NCBI GenBank assembly: GCA_938002835.1
Contig: CALKZS010000065.1
Span: 1 to 43,173 of the forward strand
DNA: 43,173 nucleotides
Reading direction: 5' to 3'
DNA from: an uncultured Dokdonia sp.
GTDB taxonomy: Bacteria > Bacteroidota > Bacteroidia > Flavobacteriales > Flavobacteriaceae
Shown here: positions 36,093-43,173 of the stretch, one piece after another
Position numbering within the stretch: position 1 is the first letter of the stretch
How the letters are laid out: the number at the start of each line of letters is the position of its first letter
Notes under the pieces: model-generated
Told to the model about the DNA's origin: nothing
The model's input: the letters and a program-made list of their open reading frames with translations, nothing else
Database searches by the model: none
Program-made: the position numbers and the translations under genes

Positions 36093-37682
36093 ATGAAAAA
36101 ATATATAAAATATATCGCTATTCCAGCTCTAGCTTTTGGATTTTTGAGTTGTGAGCCAGAATTTGATGAGTCTGTGAGTGAAGGAGATTTTTTTACAAAT
36201 GGAGAAGCAGATTTTTCTAATTATGTTGCTGTAGGTAATTCTCTTACTGCTGGATTTGCAGATGGAGCTTTATATATCACAGGTCAAGAAAATTCATATC
36301 CTAATATTATGGCAGAGCAATTTGCTCTTGCTGGAGGGGGAGAGTTTACGCAGCCTTTGGTAAATGATAATACAGGAGGACTTCTTCTAGGAGGAATTCA
36401 AATTGCTGCAAATCGTTTTGTTCTTGCAACAGATGCAGATGGTAACCCAGGTCCAGCGTTATTATCTGGAACTCCTACAACAGATATTACAAATGTAGTT
36501 TCTGGACCTTTTAATAATGTAGGTGTTCCAGGTGCAAAGAGTTTTCATTTAGTTACTCCTGGATATGGTAATGTAGCTGGCGTGACTGCTAATCCTCAAA
36601 CTGCTAATCCATATTTTGTGCGTTTTGCTTCAAATCCTAATGCTTCTGTAATTGAAGATGCAGTAGCTGCAAATCCAACATTTTTCTCTCTTTGGATAGG
36701 GAATAATGATATTTTAAGTTTTGCAACTTCTGGAGGAGCGGGAGTTGATCAAACTGGTAACCTTGACCCAAGTACTTATGGAGGTAATGATATTACAGAT
36801 CCTAATGTTTTTGCGTCAGTATATTCACAACAAGTAGATGCATTAGTAGCTACTGGAGCACAAGGAGCGCTTGTAAACCTTCCTAGTGTAACATCAATAC
36901 CATTTTTTACAACAGTGCCATCACAAGCAATACCATTAGATGCAACAACAGCAGCAACTCTTAATGCAGTTTTTAATGCATATAATACACAGGTACTTCC
37001 TGGACTTGCTCAGTTTGGGGTTATCACTGCAGCAGAAGCTACTGCTCGTCAATTATCATTTGTAGAAGGAGCTAATTTTATAACAATACAAGATGAAGAT
37101 CTTACAGATATTTCGACAATAGTCCAAGGACCTCCTTTTAACTTAGATCCTGTTACAGCTGGTCTTTTATCGCAATTACGTCAGACTACTTCATCAGATC
37201 TTATACCACTTACATCTGCTGGAGTTTTAGGGACAGTAGATCAGGATTCAGTAGCATTTTTAATAAGTTTAGGTGTAGATCCTGAACAAGCAGCATTACA
37301 ATCTATTAATGGTGTAACATTACCGTTAGGAGATCAATTTGTACTTACATCAGATGAGCAAGCACTTATCACAACAGCTCAAAGTCAGTATAATGCTACT
37401 ATAAGTGCGCTTGCAAGTGCAAATGGTCTTGCGTTAGTAGATGCAAGCTCGGCACTTGCAGAGCTTGCAAATGGAGGTGTTGCTTTTAATGGAGGTGTGT
37501 TAACATCAGATTTTGTTACTGGTGGAGCATTCTCTCTAGATGGTGTGCATCCTTCACCTCGTGGGTATGCATTAACGGCTAATGTTATTATCGAAGCAAT
37601 TAATGACACTTATGGCTCTACGATACCGTTAGTTGACATTGGAAATTTTGCAACAGTGACAATTAGTGATGGTGTAAATTAA
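36093..37682 (+). CDS. SGNH/GDSL hydrolase lipoprotein
   Basis: A 529-residue lipoprotein (FLSC, Cys20). The hydrolase blocks are GNSLTAGF (Ser50 as nucleophile), GNND at 203-206 and DGVHP with Asp483 and His486, giving a full Ser-Asp-His set. Low-complexity Ala, Gly and Asn segments lie between the blocks, which makes the protein longer than most SGNH enzymes. Paired with a FadL-type porin, a role in splitting lipid or ester substrates before uptake is an inference. A strong terminator follows at 37712. Confidence 0.88.
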   Translation: MKKYIKYIAIPALAFGFLSCEPEFDESVSEGDFFTNGEADFSNYVAVGNSLTAGFADGALYITGQENSYPNIMAEQFALAGGGEFTQPLVNDNTGGLLLGGIQIAANRFVLATDADGNPGPALLSGTPTTDITNVVSGPFNNVGVPGAKSFHLVTPGYGNVAGVTANPQTANPYFVRFASNPNASVIEDAVAANPTFFSLWIGNNDILSFATSGGAGVDQTGNLDPSTYGGNDITDPNVFASVYSQQVDALVATGAQGALVNLPSVTSIPFFTTVPSQAIPLDATTAATLNAVFNAYNTQVLPGLAQFGVITAAEATARQLSFVEGANFITIQDEDLTDISTIVQGPPFNLDPVTAGLLSQLRQTTSSDLIPLTSAGVLGTVDQDSVAFLISLGVDPEQAALQSINGVTLPLGDQFVLTSDEQALITTAQSQYNATISALASANGLALVDASSALAELANGGVAFNGGVLTSDFVTGGAFSLDGVHPSPRGYALTANVIIEAINDTYGSTIPLVDIGNFATVTISDGVN

Positions 37683-37711
37683 TAACATCACCTACTATAA
37701 TTAGTATATTT

Positions 37712-37741
37712 AAAGCGTTTCAATATTGAAGCGCTTTTTTT
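37712..37741 (+). terminator. Terminator of FadL-SGNH operon
   Basis: A 12-pair stem (AAAGCGTTTCAA / TTGAAGCGCTTT, one G-T pair) with a tight loop, ending in a run of T. It lies 29 bases after the SGNH stop codon. Confidence 0.88.
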
Positions 37742-37754
37742 ATATTGCTATAAA

Positions 37755-37770
37755 CGCTTTCGCGAAAACG
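37755..37770. repeat. Palindrome, copy 10 (intergenic)
   Basis: CGCTTTCGCGAAAACG, one mismatch to the full 16-mer in the right arm. It lies between the SGNH terminator and the YvlD-like gene. Confidence 0.85.
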
Positions 37771-37792
37771 AATATTCATTCTATAAATATTT

Positions 37793-38143
37793 ATGAAGAC
37801 AGTCATCAAAATATCACTCACAGCCATTGCAGTGCTCGTTCTATCTAAGTTTCTTCCTGGAGTTACCGTAGACGGTTATCTGTATGCTATTTTTGTGGCT
37901 TTCATACTATCAATACTCAAATTGATGGTAAAACCAATACTTGTGATACTTACACTTCCAGTAACATTAATCACCTTTGGCCTATTCATATTTGTGATTA
38001 ATGCGTTGCTTGTTTTGATAGCAGATTTTTTTATCTCAGGATTTTCAGTAACAAGTATCTGGACGGCATTACTGTTTAGTATTTTGCTAAGTGTTTTTCA
38101 AAGTGTTCTATTTACTCTTGTAAAAGACACTAAAAACGACTAG
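37793..38143 (+). CDS. YvlD-like/phage holin family IV membrane protein
   Basis: A 116-residue protein with four predicted membrane segments (about 5-22, 30-52, 55-80 and 90-111) and the VKPILVILTLPVTLITFGLF segment typical of the family often named phage holin superfamily IV or YvlD. Such proteins are widespread in bacterial chromosomes without phage genes, so a lytic role should not be assumed. Function is unknown. It is preceded by a palindrome copy and followed by the tig promoter. Confidence 0.8.
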   Translation: MKTVIKISLTAIAVLVLSKFLPGVTVDGYLYAIFVAFILSILKLMVKPILVILTLPVTLITFGLFIFVINALLVLIADFFISGFSVTSIWTALLFSILLSVFQSVLFTLVKDTKND

Positions 38144-38162
38144 ACGGCAGGCAATTAAAAGA

Positions 38163-38193
38163 TTGTCTTAGTTATAAAATAGTTGTATTTTTG
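38163..38193 (+). promoter_or_regulatory. Promoter of trigger factor
   Basis: TATTTTTG (38186-38193) matches the Bacteroidota -7 box TAnnTTTG, with a TTG (38163-38165) 20 bases upstream as -33 element. Transcription would start near 38200, after an in-frame TTG at 38191, which supports the ATG at 38215 as the tig start. Confidence 0.7.
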
Positions 38194-38214
38194 CGCCCTC
38201 AAAATAAGACAAGA

Positions 38215-39537
38215 ATGAATATTACAAAAGAGCAAATAGACGACCTTAATGCAGTAGTTAAGGTAGAGATCGTTAAAGAAGATTATAACGATAAAGTAGA
38301 GTCTATCCTTAAAAACTACCGAAAGACTGCAAATATTCCTGGTTTTAGAAAAGGTCACGTACCTATGGGAATGGTAAAGAAGCAGTATGGTATGGCTGTG
38401 CGTGTAGATGAAGTAAATAAGTTATTACAGGAAACTCTTAGTAAGTTTTTAACAGAAGAAAAATTAGATGTTCTTGGGAATCCGCTTCCTAAAAATCAAG
38501 AAGATTTTAACTGGGATTCAGAGGTATATAACTTTGAGTTTGAACTAGGGATGGCTCCTAAATTTGAAGTAAATCTTAAGCCTAAAAAAGGAATCACAAG
38601 CTACACAATTAAAGTAGACGATAAGATGGTAGATAACCAAGTAACTACTATCAGAAAGCAATATGGAAAACTTATCTCTCAAACAGAAGCTGAAAACAAT
38701 AGTGAGTTAACAGGAACTTTTGTTAATGAAGAGGCAGGAATTGAGAATACAACCACTTTTGAAGTAGCAGAGATCAAAGGAAAGAAAAATACAGATGCTT
38801 TTATAGGATCTAAAGTTGGCGATGTTCTTAAAATAAAAACAAAGAGTCTTTTTAAAGAAGCTAGTTCTTATCAAGCTGCTCTTAAAATATCTGAAGAAGA
38901 AGCAAAAGATCTTAATGCAGAAGTGACTTTTACAATTACAGAAGTAAATAAAAGAGAACAAGCAGATCTTGATCAAGAACTTTTTGATAAACTTTTTGGG
39001 AAAGATGTTGTAAAAAGTGCAAAAGAGCTTAAAAACAAAATCAAAGAAGATGGCGAACGTCAGTTTGTACAGCAGAGTGATCAACAGCTTATGAATGATG
39101 TTACAGAGCATCTTATAGAAGAAACGTCATTTGATCTTCCTTCAGACTTTTTAACTAGATGGATTCAAACCTCTGGAGAAAAACAACTAACCGAAGATGA
39201 AGCAAAAGAAGAGTATACTCGTTCTGAAAAAGGATTGAGATGGCAACTTATAGAAGGAAAGCTTATTACAGATAATAAACTGCAAGTAACTTTTGAGGAG
39301 TTAAAAGACTACTCAAAAAATATGATCAAGGCACAGATGGCACAATATGGTCAAATGAATCCTGAAGACAAGGAGCTAGAAGATATCGCAGCACGCATTT
39401 TAGGAAATCAAGAAGAGGTAAAACGCCTTTCAGAACAGCTTATGAATGTGAAGATGCTTGGGTTTTTTAAAGAAAATGTAAAGCTCAAAAATAAGGAGGT
39501 AACCTTTGACGAATTTATTAAGGAAGTATACAATTAG
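38215..39537 (+). CDS. tig: Trigger factor
   Basis: A 440-residue ribosome-bound chaperone for new proteins. The ribosome-docking signature GFRKG lies at 43-47 (in ANIPGFRKGHVP). The middle region, where most trigger factors have a FKBP-type peptidyl-prolyl isomerase domain, is weakly similar (FIGSKVGDVLKIKTKSLF) and may lack isomerase activity, as inferred for Bacteroidota. The C-terminal half is helical and highly charged, as expected for the chaperone arms. It precedes clpP and clpX, the usual order in many bacteria, but is separated from clpP by a terminator. Confidence 0.92.
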   Translation: MNITKEQIDDLNAVVKVEIVKEDYNDKVESILKNYRKTANIPGFRKGHVPMGMVKKQYGMAVRVDEVNKLLQETLSKFLTEEKLDVLGNPLPKNQEDFNWDSEVYNFEFELGMAPKFEVNLKPKKGITSYTIKVDDKMVDNQVTTIRKQYGKLISQTEAENNSELTGTFVNEEAGIENTTTFEVAEIKGKKNTDAFIGSKVGDVLKIKTKSLFKEASSYQAALKISEEEAKDLNAEVTFTITEVNKREQADLDQELFDKLFGKDVVKSAKELKNKIKEDGERQFVQQSDQQLMNDVTEHLIEETSFDLPSDFLTRWIQTSGEKQLTEDEAKEEYTRSEKGLRWQLIEGKLITDNKLQVTFEELKDYSKNMIKAQMAQYGQMNPEDKELEDIAARILGNQEEVKRLSEQLMNVKMLGFFKENVKLKNKEVTFDEFIKEVYN

Positions 39538-39566
39538 AAAACCTCCCAGATAATAAGTATATTTAG

Positions 39567-39601
39567 AGCGTTTTACTTGAAGGAGTAAAACGCTTTTTTT
39601 T
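39567..39601 (+). terminator. Terminator between tig and clpP
   Basis: A perfect 11-bp stem AGCGTTTTACT / AGTAAAACGCT with a six-base loop, ending in a run of eight T. It lies 29 bases after the tig stop codon. Confidence 0.92.
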
Positions 39602-39626
39602 AAAGAAAAATAGTGTAATAAGATAT

Positions 39627-40301
39627 ATGGATTACGGAAAAGAATTTAAAGACTTTGCTATAAAGGATCAAGGTGTGAGTTCAACTTACTATGATAAGAT
39701 TGTAACAAGTATGTTACCTCAGGGGCTTACTCCAAATATTATTGAAGAACGCCAGATGAATATCGCGATCTTTGATGTTTTCTCAAGATTGATGATGGAT
39801 CGTATCATTTTTTTAGGAACTGGAATAAATGACCAAGTAGCAAATATTGTACAAGCTCAACTACTTTTTTTAGAAAGTACAGATGCAAATAAAGACATAC
39901 AGATCTACATAAACTCACCAGGAGGAAGTGTATATGCAGGGCTAGGTATATATGATACAATGCAGTTTATAAAACCAGATGTAGCCACTATATGTACAGG
40001 TATGGCAGCATCTATGGGAGCGGTATTATTATGTGCTGGAGAAAAAGGAAAACGTAGTGGTCTTCCTCATTCTAGAGTAATGATTCACCAGCCTATGGGT
40101 GGAGCACAAGGGCAAGCAAGTGATATAGAGATTACTGCAAAAGAGATATTGACACTTAAAAAAGAATTATACGAGATCATCTCAAAGCATTCTGGACAAG
40201 AATACGATAAGGTGTATAATGATAGTGATCGTGATTACTGGATGAAGGCAGATAAAGCGCTTGAGTATGGTATGATTGATGAAATTTTAAAGAGAGAATA
40301 A
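39627..40301 (+). CDS. clpP: ATP-dependent Clp protease proteolytic subunit
   Basis: A 224-residue serine protease that forms the barrel degrading proteins unfolded by ClpX. The catalytic triad is visible: Ser129 in GMAASMG, His154 in MIHQP and Asp203 in SDRDYWM. The oxyanion segment SPGGSV is at 97-102. The start at 39627 gives a normal propeptide. A 75-base gap with a 20-bp palindrome separates it from clpX. Confidence 0.97.
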   Translation: MDYGKEFKDFAIKDQGVSSTYYDKIVTSMLPQGLTPNIIEERQMNIAIFDVFSRLMMDRIIFLGTGINDQVANIVQAQLLFLESTDANKDIQIYINSPGGSVYAGLGIYDTMQFIKPDVATICTGMAASMGAVLLCAGEKGKRSGLPHSRVMIHQPMGGAQGQASDIEITAKEILTLKKELYEIISKHSGQEYDKVYNDSDRDYWMKADKALEYGMIDEILKRE

Positions 40302-40313
40302 AATGGTTTTGAG

Positions 40314-40333
40314 TACGCTTTCGCGAAAGCGTA
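40314..40333. repeat. Palindrome TACGCTTTCGCGAAAGCGTA, copy 11 (between clpP and clpX)
   Basis: A perfect 20-bp palindrome in the 75-base gap between two genes usually expressed together. No T-run follows it. Confidence 0.93.
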
Positions 40334-40376
40334 ACAACAAAAATTCAAGCATCACATTTTATAAATTGCAAAAAAG

Positions 40377-41609
40377 ATGGCAAAAGAAGATTTAGAATGT
40401 TCATTTTGTGGAAGAAAAAAACCAGAAACTAGTCTATTAATAGCTGGTCTAGATGCTCACATTTGTGATCGTTGCATAGAACAAGCTCACGGTATTGTAA
40501 TAGAAGAGTCTAAGGATGCTACCACAAATGATCTAGAAGGAGAATTACAACTCAAAACTCCCCACGAGATAAAAGCGTTTCTTGATGAGTATGTAATAGG
40601 TCAAGAATTTACAAAAAAAGTGATGTCTGTTGCTGTGTATAATCATTACAAAAGATTATTACAGCCTGCCTCTGATGATGATATAGAGATACAGAAGAGT
40701 AATATTGTAATGGTAGGTCAGACAGGTACTGGAAAAACTTTAATTGCAAAAACAGTGGCTCGTATGCTCAATGTACCTCTTGCTATTGTAGATGCAACAG
40801 TACTTACAGAAGCTGGATATGTGGGAGAAGATGTTGAGAGTATTTTGACACGCCTGCTGCAAGCTGCAGATTATAATCTAGAAAAAGCACAACGTGGTAT
40901 TGTGTTTATCGATGAGATAGATAAAATTGCTCGTAAAAGCGACAATCCCTCTATAACGAGAGATGTGAGTGGAGAAGGTGTGCAACAAGCATTACTTAAA
41001 CTTCTTGAAGGAACGGTTGTTAATGTGCCACCTAAGGGAGGTCGTAAGCATCCAGATCAAAAGTTTATTGAGGTAAATACTGAGCATATACTTTTTATTG
41101 CAGGAGGAGCTTTTGATGGTATAGAACGACATATTTCTAAGCGACTTAATATGCAGGCGATGGGATTTGTTGCTAGTAAAAGCGAAGATGGTGTAGAGAA
41201 GGATAACTTACTTAAATACATTATTCCAAAAGATCTTAAAGATTTTGGGTTAATACCAGAAATTATAGGGCGTCTTCCAGTATTAACGCATATGAACCCG
41301 TTAGACTCTGGCACCCTAAGAGCAATCCTTACAGAGCCTAAAAATGCAATTATAAAGCAGTATAAGAAGCTTTTTGGAATGGATGATGTTGTATTTACGA
41401 TTACAGATGAAGCATTAAATTACCTAGTAAATAAAGCTATAGAATATAAGTTAGGTGCTCGTGGACTAAGAAGTCTATGTGAAGCAATTCTTACAGATGC
41501 AATGTTTGATATGCCTAGTTCTGAAGAAAAAGAACTTAATGTTACAAAAGAATATGCAGAAGCTAAACTTAATAAATCTACTCTTAAAAAACTTAAGGCT
41601 GCTTCATAA
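40377..41609 (+). CDS. clpX: Clp protease ATP-binding subunit ClpX
   Basis: A 410-residue AAA+ unfoldase. The zinc-binding cysteines are 8, 11, 30 and 33, Walker A GQTGTGKT is at 114-121, the pore loop GYVGED at 147-152 and Walker B VFIDEID at 176-182, followed by the [13 protein letters not shown] segment and [11 protein letters not shown]. All are intact. It feeds substrates to ClpP, the gene just upstream. A terminator follows at 41635. Confidence 0.97.
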   Translation: MAKEDLECSFCGRKKPETSLLIAGLDAHICDRCIEQAHGIVIEESKDATTNDLEGELQLKTPHEIKAFLDEYVIGQEFTKKVMSVAVYNHYKRLLQPASDDDIEIQKSNIVMVGQTGTGKTLIAKTVARMLNVPLAIVDATVLTEAGYVGEDVESILTRLLQAADYNLEKAQRGIVFIDEIDKIARKSDNPSITRDVSGEGVQQALLKLLEGTVVNVPPKGGRKHPDQKFIEVNTEHILFIAGGAFDGIERHISKRLNMQAMGFVASKSEDGVEKDNLLKYIIPKDLKDFGLIPEIIGRLPVLTHMNPLDSGTLRAILTEPKNAIIKQYKKLFGMDDVVFTITDEALNYLVNKAIEYKLGARGLRSLCEAILTDAMFDMPSSEEKELNVTKEYAEAKLNKSTLKKLKAAS

Positions 41610-41634
41610 AGAGTATAAAATATAAATTTATGAG

Positions 41635-41667
41635 AGCGTTTTTATGTAGTTAAGAAACGCTTTTTTT
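41635..41667 (+). terminator. Terminator of clpX
   Basis: Stem AGCGTTT / AAACGCT with a 13-base loop and a run of seven T, 25 bases after the clpX stop. Confidence 0.78.
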
Positions 41668-41686
41668 ATGTGTGAGTGAGTTAAAA

Positions 41687-41715
41687 AACCATCAATTATA
41701 AAGTAATTGATGGTT
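41687..41715 (-). terminator. Minus-strand terminator hairpin
   Basis: A perfect 12-bp stem AACCATCAATTA / TAATTGATGGTT with a five-base loop. On the minus strand it runs into six T, so it would stop leftward transcription. The nearest minus-strand gene ends 420 bases away. Confidence 0.65.
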
Positions 41716-42133
41716 GAGACCGTTGCAAAAGGTTAGTTAGACTAGAAGGTTTTTTATTTTTTATTTTTTTTGTTCAAAACTTAGTCGATTTTTCGATTTC
41801 ATTTTAGTTTTAAGGCATAAATAAGGAGGGCGTAATTAAACCTTGTCTGAGATAATAATAATTTATTACTTGAATCTAAGGTCTTTAAAGACAACCTTTT
41901 TTTGATATTATATTTTTTAGTTAATAGAATTAAATTCGAAGATCATTTACAGACCCTCAAGTTCCATCTTACCCATTATCAGAATCATATTTTAGTAGAG
42001 AATGTATAGTTTAAAGCAGCAACATTATCTTCAGCGTTCATCACTGCTGAATCGTTTATAAATTGAAATTTATAAACACAAAAAGTCAAAATTATTATAT
42101 TAATATTTGATACTATAAGATATGTTTAGAAAC
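41716..42133. other. Non-coding gap downstream of clpX, possible element remnant
   Basis: No intact gene is seen. The region opens with GAGACCGTTGCAAAAGG directly next to the minus-strand terminator, which resembles an insertion-sequence end; no matching inverted copy is found nearby. On the minus strand a short open stretch ending at 41799-41801 reads SQTRFNYALLIYALKLK, like a protein tail, with a stop some 25 codons upstream. An 11-bp inverted repeat with a two-base centre lies at 42054-42077. None of this is firm. Confidence 0.35.
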
Positions 42134-43173
42134 TTACTTGAATGCATTCTCACCAGTAATATCAAGGCCTGTAATAAGTAAATGAATATCGTGTGTCCCT
42201 TCATATGTAATCACGCTTTCGAGATTCATCATATGGCGCATAATACTATATTCTCCACTAATACCCATTCCTCCTAATATTTGGCGAGATTCTCTCGCAA
42301 TTTTTAGTGCCATCTCTACATTATTACGTTTTGCCATAGAGATCTGAGCAGACGTTGCACGATCATCATTTTTAAGTTGCCCTAAACGCAATGCCAGTAA
42401 CTGAGCTTTTGTTATTTCTGTAATCATCTCCGCTAGCTTTTTCTGTTGTAATTGAAAGGCGGCTATAGGCTTTCCAAACTGTATACGCTGTTTTGCATAT
42501 CGCAAAGCAGTATCATAACAATCCATCGCTGCTCCTATAGCTCCCCAAGCAATCCCGTATCTTGCAGAATCTAAACAGCCCAACGGAGCTCCCAATCCAG
42601 ATTTGTTAGGTAATAAATTCTCTTTAGGAACTTTTACATCTTGAAAAATGAGCTCTCCTGTAGCACTCGCTCTTAATGACCATTTATTATGCGTTTCTGG
42701 AGTAGAAAAACCTTCCATACCACGCTCAACAATAAGACCGTGTATACGTCCTTCTTCATTTTTAGCCCACACGACAGCAACATTACAAAATGGAGAGTTA
42801 GAAATCCAAAGTTTTGCACCATTTAAAAGATAATGATCTCCCATATCTTTATAATGCGTGACCATACCTCCAGGGTTTGATCCGTGATCTGGTTCTGTAA
42901 GTCCAAAAGATCCCATCCACTCCCCAGAAGCAAGTTTTGGCAAGTATTTGTTACGCTGTTCTTCAGTACCATATTTCCATATAGGATACATGACAAGTGA
43001 TGACTGTACAGAAGCTGTAGATCGTACTCCAGAATCTCCGCGTTCAATTTCTTGCATGATCAATCCATAAGAGATTTGATCAAGGCCTGCACCTCCATAT
43101 TCTTCTGGAATATAAGGGCCAAAAGCACCTATTTCAGAAAGTCCTGGGATAATTGATTTTGGGAATTCTGCAT
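42134..43173 (-). CDS. gcdH: Glutaryl-CoA dehydrogenase-like acyl-CoA dehydrogenase (partial)
   Basis: The 3' part of a FAD enzyme; the frame stays open to the window edge (AEFPKSIIPGLSEIGAFG at the edge), so the start lies outside. Visible are PEEYGGAGLD, the FAD-binding GSFGLTEPDHGSNPGGM, the substrate-region segment with CLDSARYGIAWGA and the C-terminal YEGTHDIH with the catalytic Glu, then ITGENAF, all closest to glutaryl-CoA dehydrogenases, which oxidise and decarboxylate glutaryl-CoA in lysine and tryptophan breakdown. A near-match to the palindrome (ACGCTTTCGAG) lies at 42213 but lacks the right arm. Confidence 0.88.
   Translation of the reverse strand, partial: AEFPKSIIPGLSEIGAFGPYIPEEYGGAGLDQISYGLIMQEIERGDSGVRSTASVQSSLVMYPIWKYGTEEQRNKYLPKLASGEWMGSFGLTEPDHGSNPGGMVTHYKDMGDHYLLNGAKLWISNSPFCNVAVVWAKNEEGRIHGLIVERGMEGFSTPETHNKWSLRASATGELIFQDVKVPKENLLPNKSGLGAPLGCLDSARYGIAWGAIGAAMDCYDTALRYAKQRIQFGKPIAAFQLQQKKLAEMITEITKAQLLALRLGQLKNDDRATSAQISMAKRNNVEMALKIARESRQILGGMGISGEYSIMRHMMNLESVITYEGTHDIHLLITGLDITGENAFK

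Noticed and set aside
37793-38143. Holin-like protein as sign of a prophage
   Set aside because: This YvlD-type family is common in chromosomes and no phage gene is near.
725-40333. Palindromes as ParB parS sites
   Set aside because: The classical parS is TGTTTCACGTGAAACA-like and clusters near the origin; this motif has a CGCG centre and is spread through the window.
42210-42222. Twelfth palindrome copy in the dehydrogenase gene
   Set aside because: It reads ACGCTTTCGAGATTC; the right arm is missing, so only half of the motif is present.

Overview
The window looks like a chromosomal segment of a marine flavobacterium (Bacteroidota, Flavobacteriaceae; a Dokdonia/Krokinobacter-like genome is my guess from general similarity, not from a search). 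The DNA is AT-rich, ribosome-binding sites are weak, and a clear promoter has the Bacteroidota TAnnTTTG box. The gene content is typical of the group: type IX secretion proteins (PorP/SprF, PorG), a large TonB-receptor-like barrel, a FolK-deoxynucleoside kinase fusion, OmpH/Skp paralogs and an AsmA-like protein. No rRNA, tRNA, CRISPR, prophage or intact insertion sequence was seen.

Layout. 1-758: no intact gene. 807-8933: polyprenyl diphosphate synthase, CotH-type lipoprotein, FolK-dNK fusion, queuosine-precursor transporter, AsmA-like protein, patatin. 9021-18070: outer-membrane barrel, Der GTPase, LysE exporter, DUF2797 protein, GH3 protein, a frameshifted small secreted protein, and an Nfu-type Fe-S protein with two N-terminal domains. 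18359-24811: PorP/SprF protein, OmpA lipoprotein, a decayed vWA-domain gene, and a TPR/LytS-type kinase with its LytTR regulator. 24815-33059 (all minus strand): a conserved Bacteroidota envelope block, transcribed CBS-nadK and then porG-uppS-bamA-ompH-ompH, followed by murI. 33207-37682: pdxJ with an alpha/beta hydrolase, then a FadL-type porin with an SGNH lipoprotein. 37793-41609: YvlD-like membrane protein, trigger factor, clpP, clpX. 41610-42133: non-coding, possibly with an element remnant. 42134-43173: glutaryl-CoA dehydrogenase-like gene running off the right edge.

The functional themes are cell-envelope biogenesis (BamA, two Skp-like chaperones, UppS, MurI, PorG, AsmA-like, OmpA), proteostasis (Tig, ClpP, ClpX) and lipid or isoprenoid handling.

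The most striking unexplained signal is a 16-20 bp perfect palindrome, CGCTTTCGCGAAAGCG (often TACGCTTTCGCGAAAGCGTA). It occurs 11 times in 43 kb, seven times between genes and four times inside coding sequence. The core TTTCGCGAAA is invariant. Most spacings are close to 3.1-3.4 kb or about twice that. Three of the four genic copies are read as Ala-Phe-Ala-Lys-Ala. Its role is unknown.
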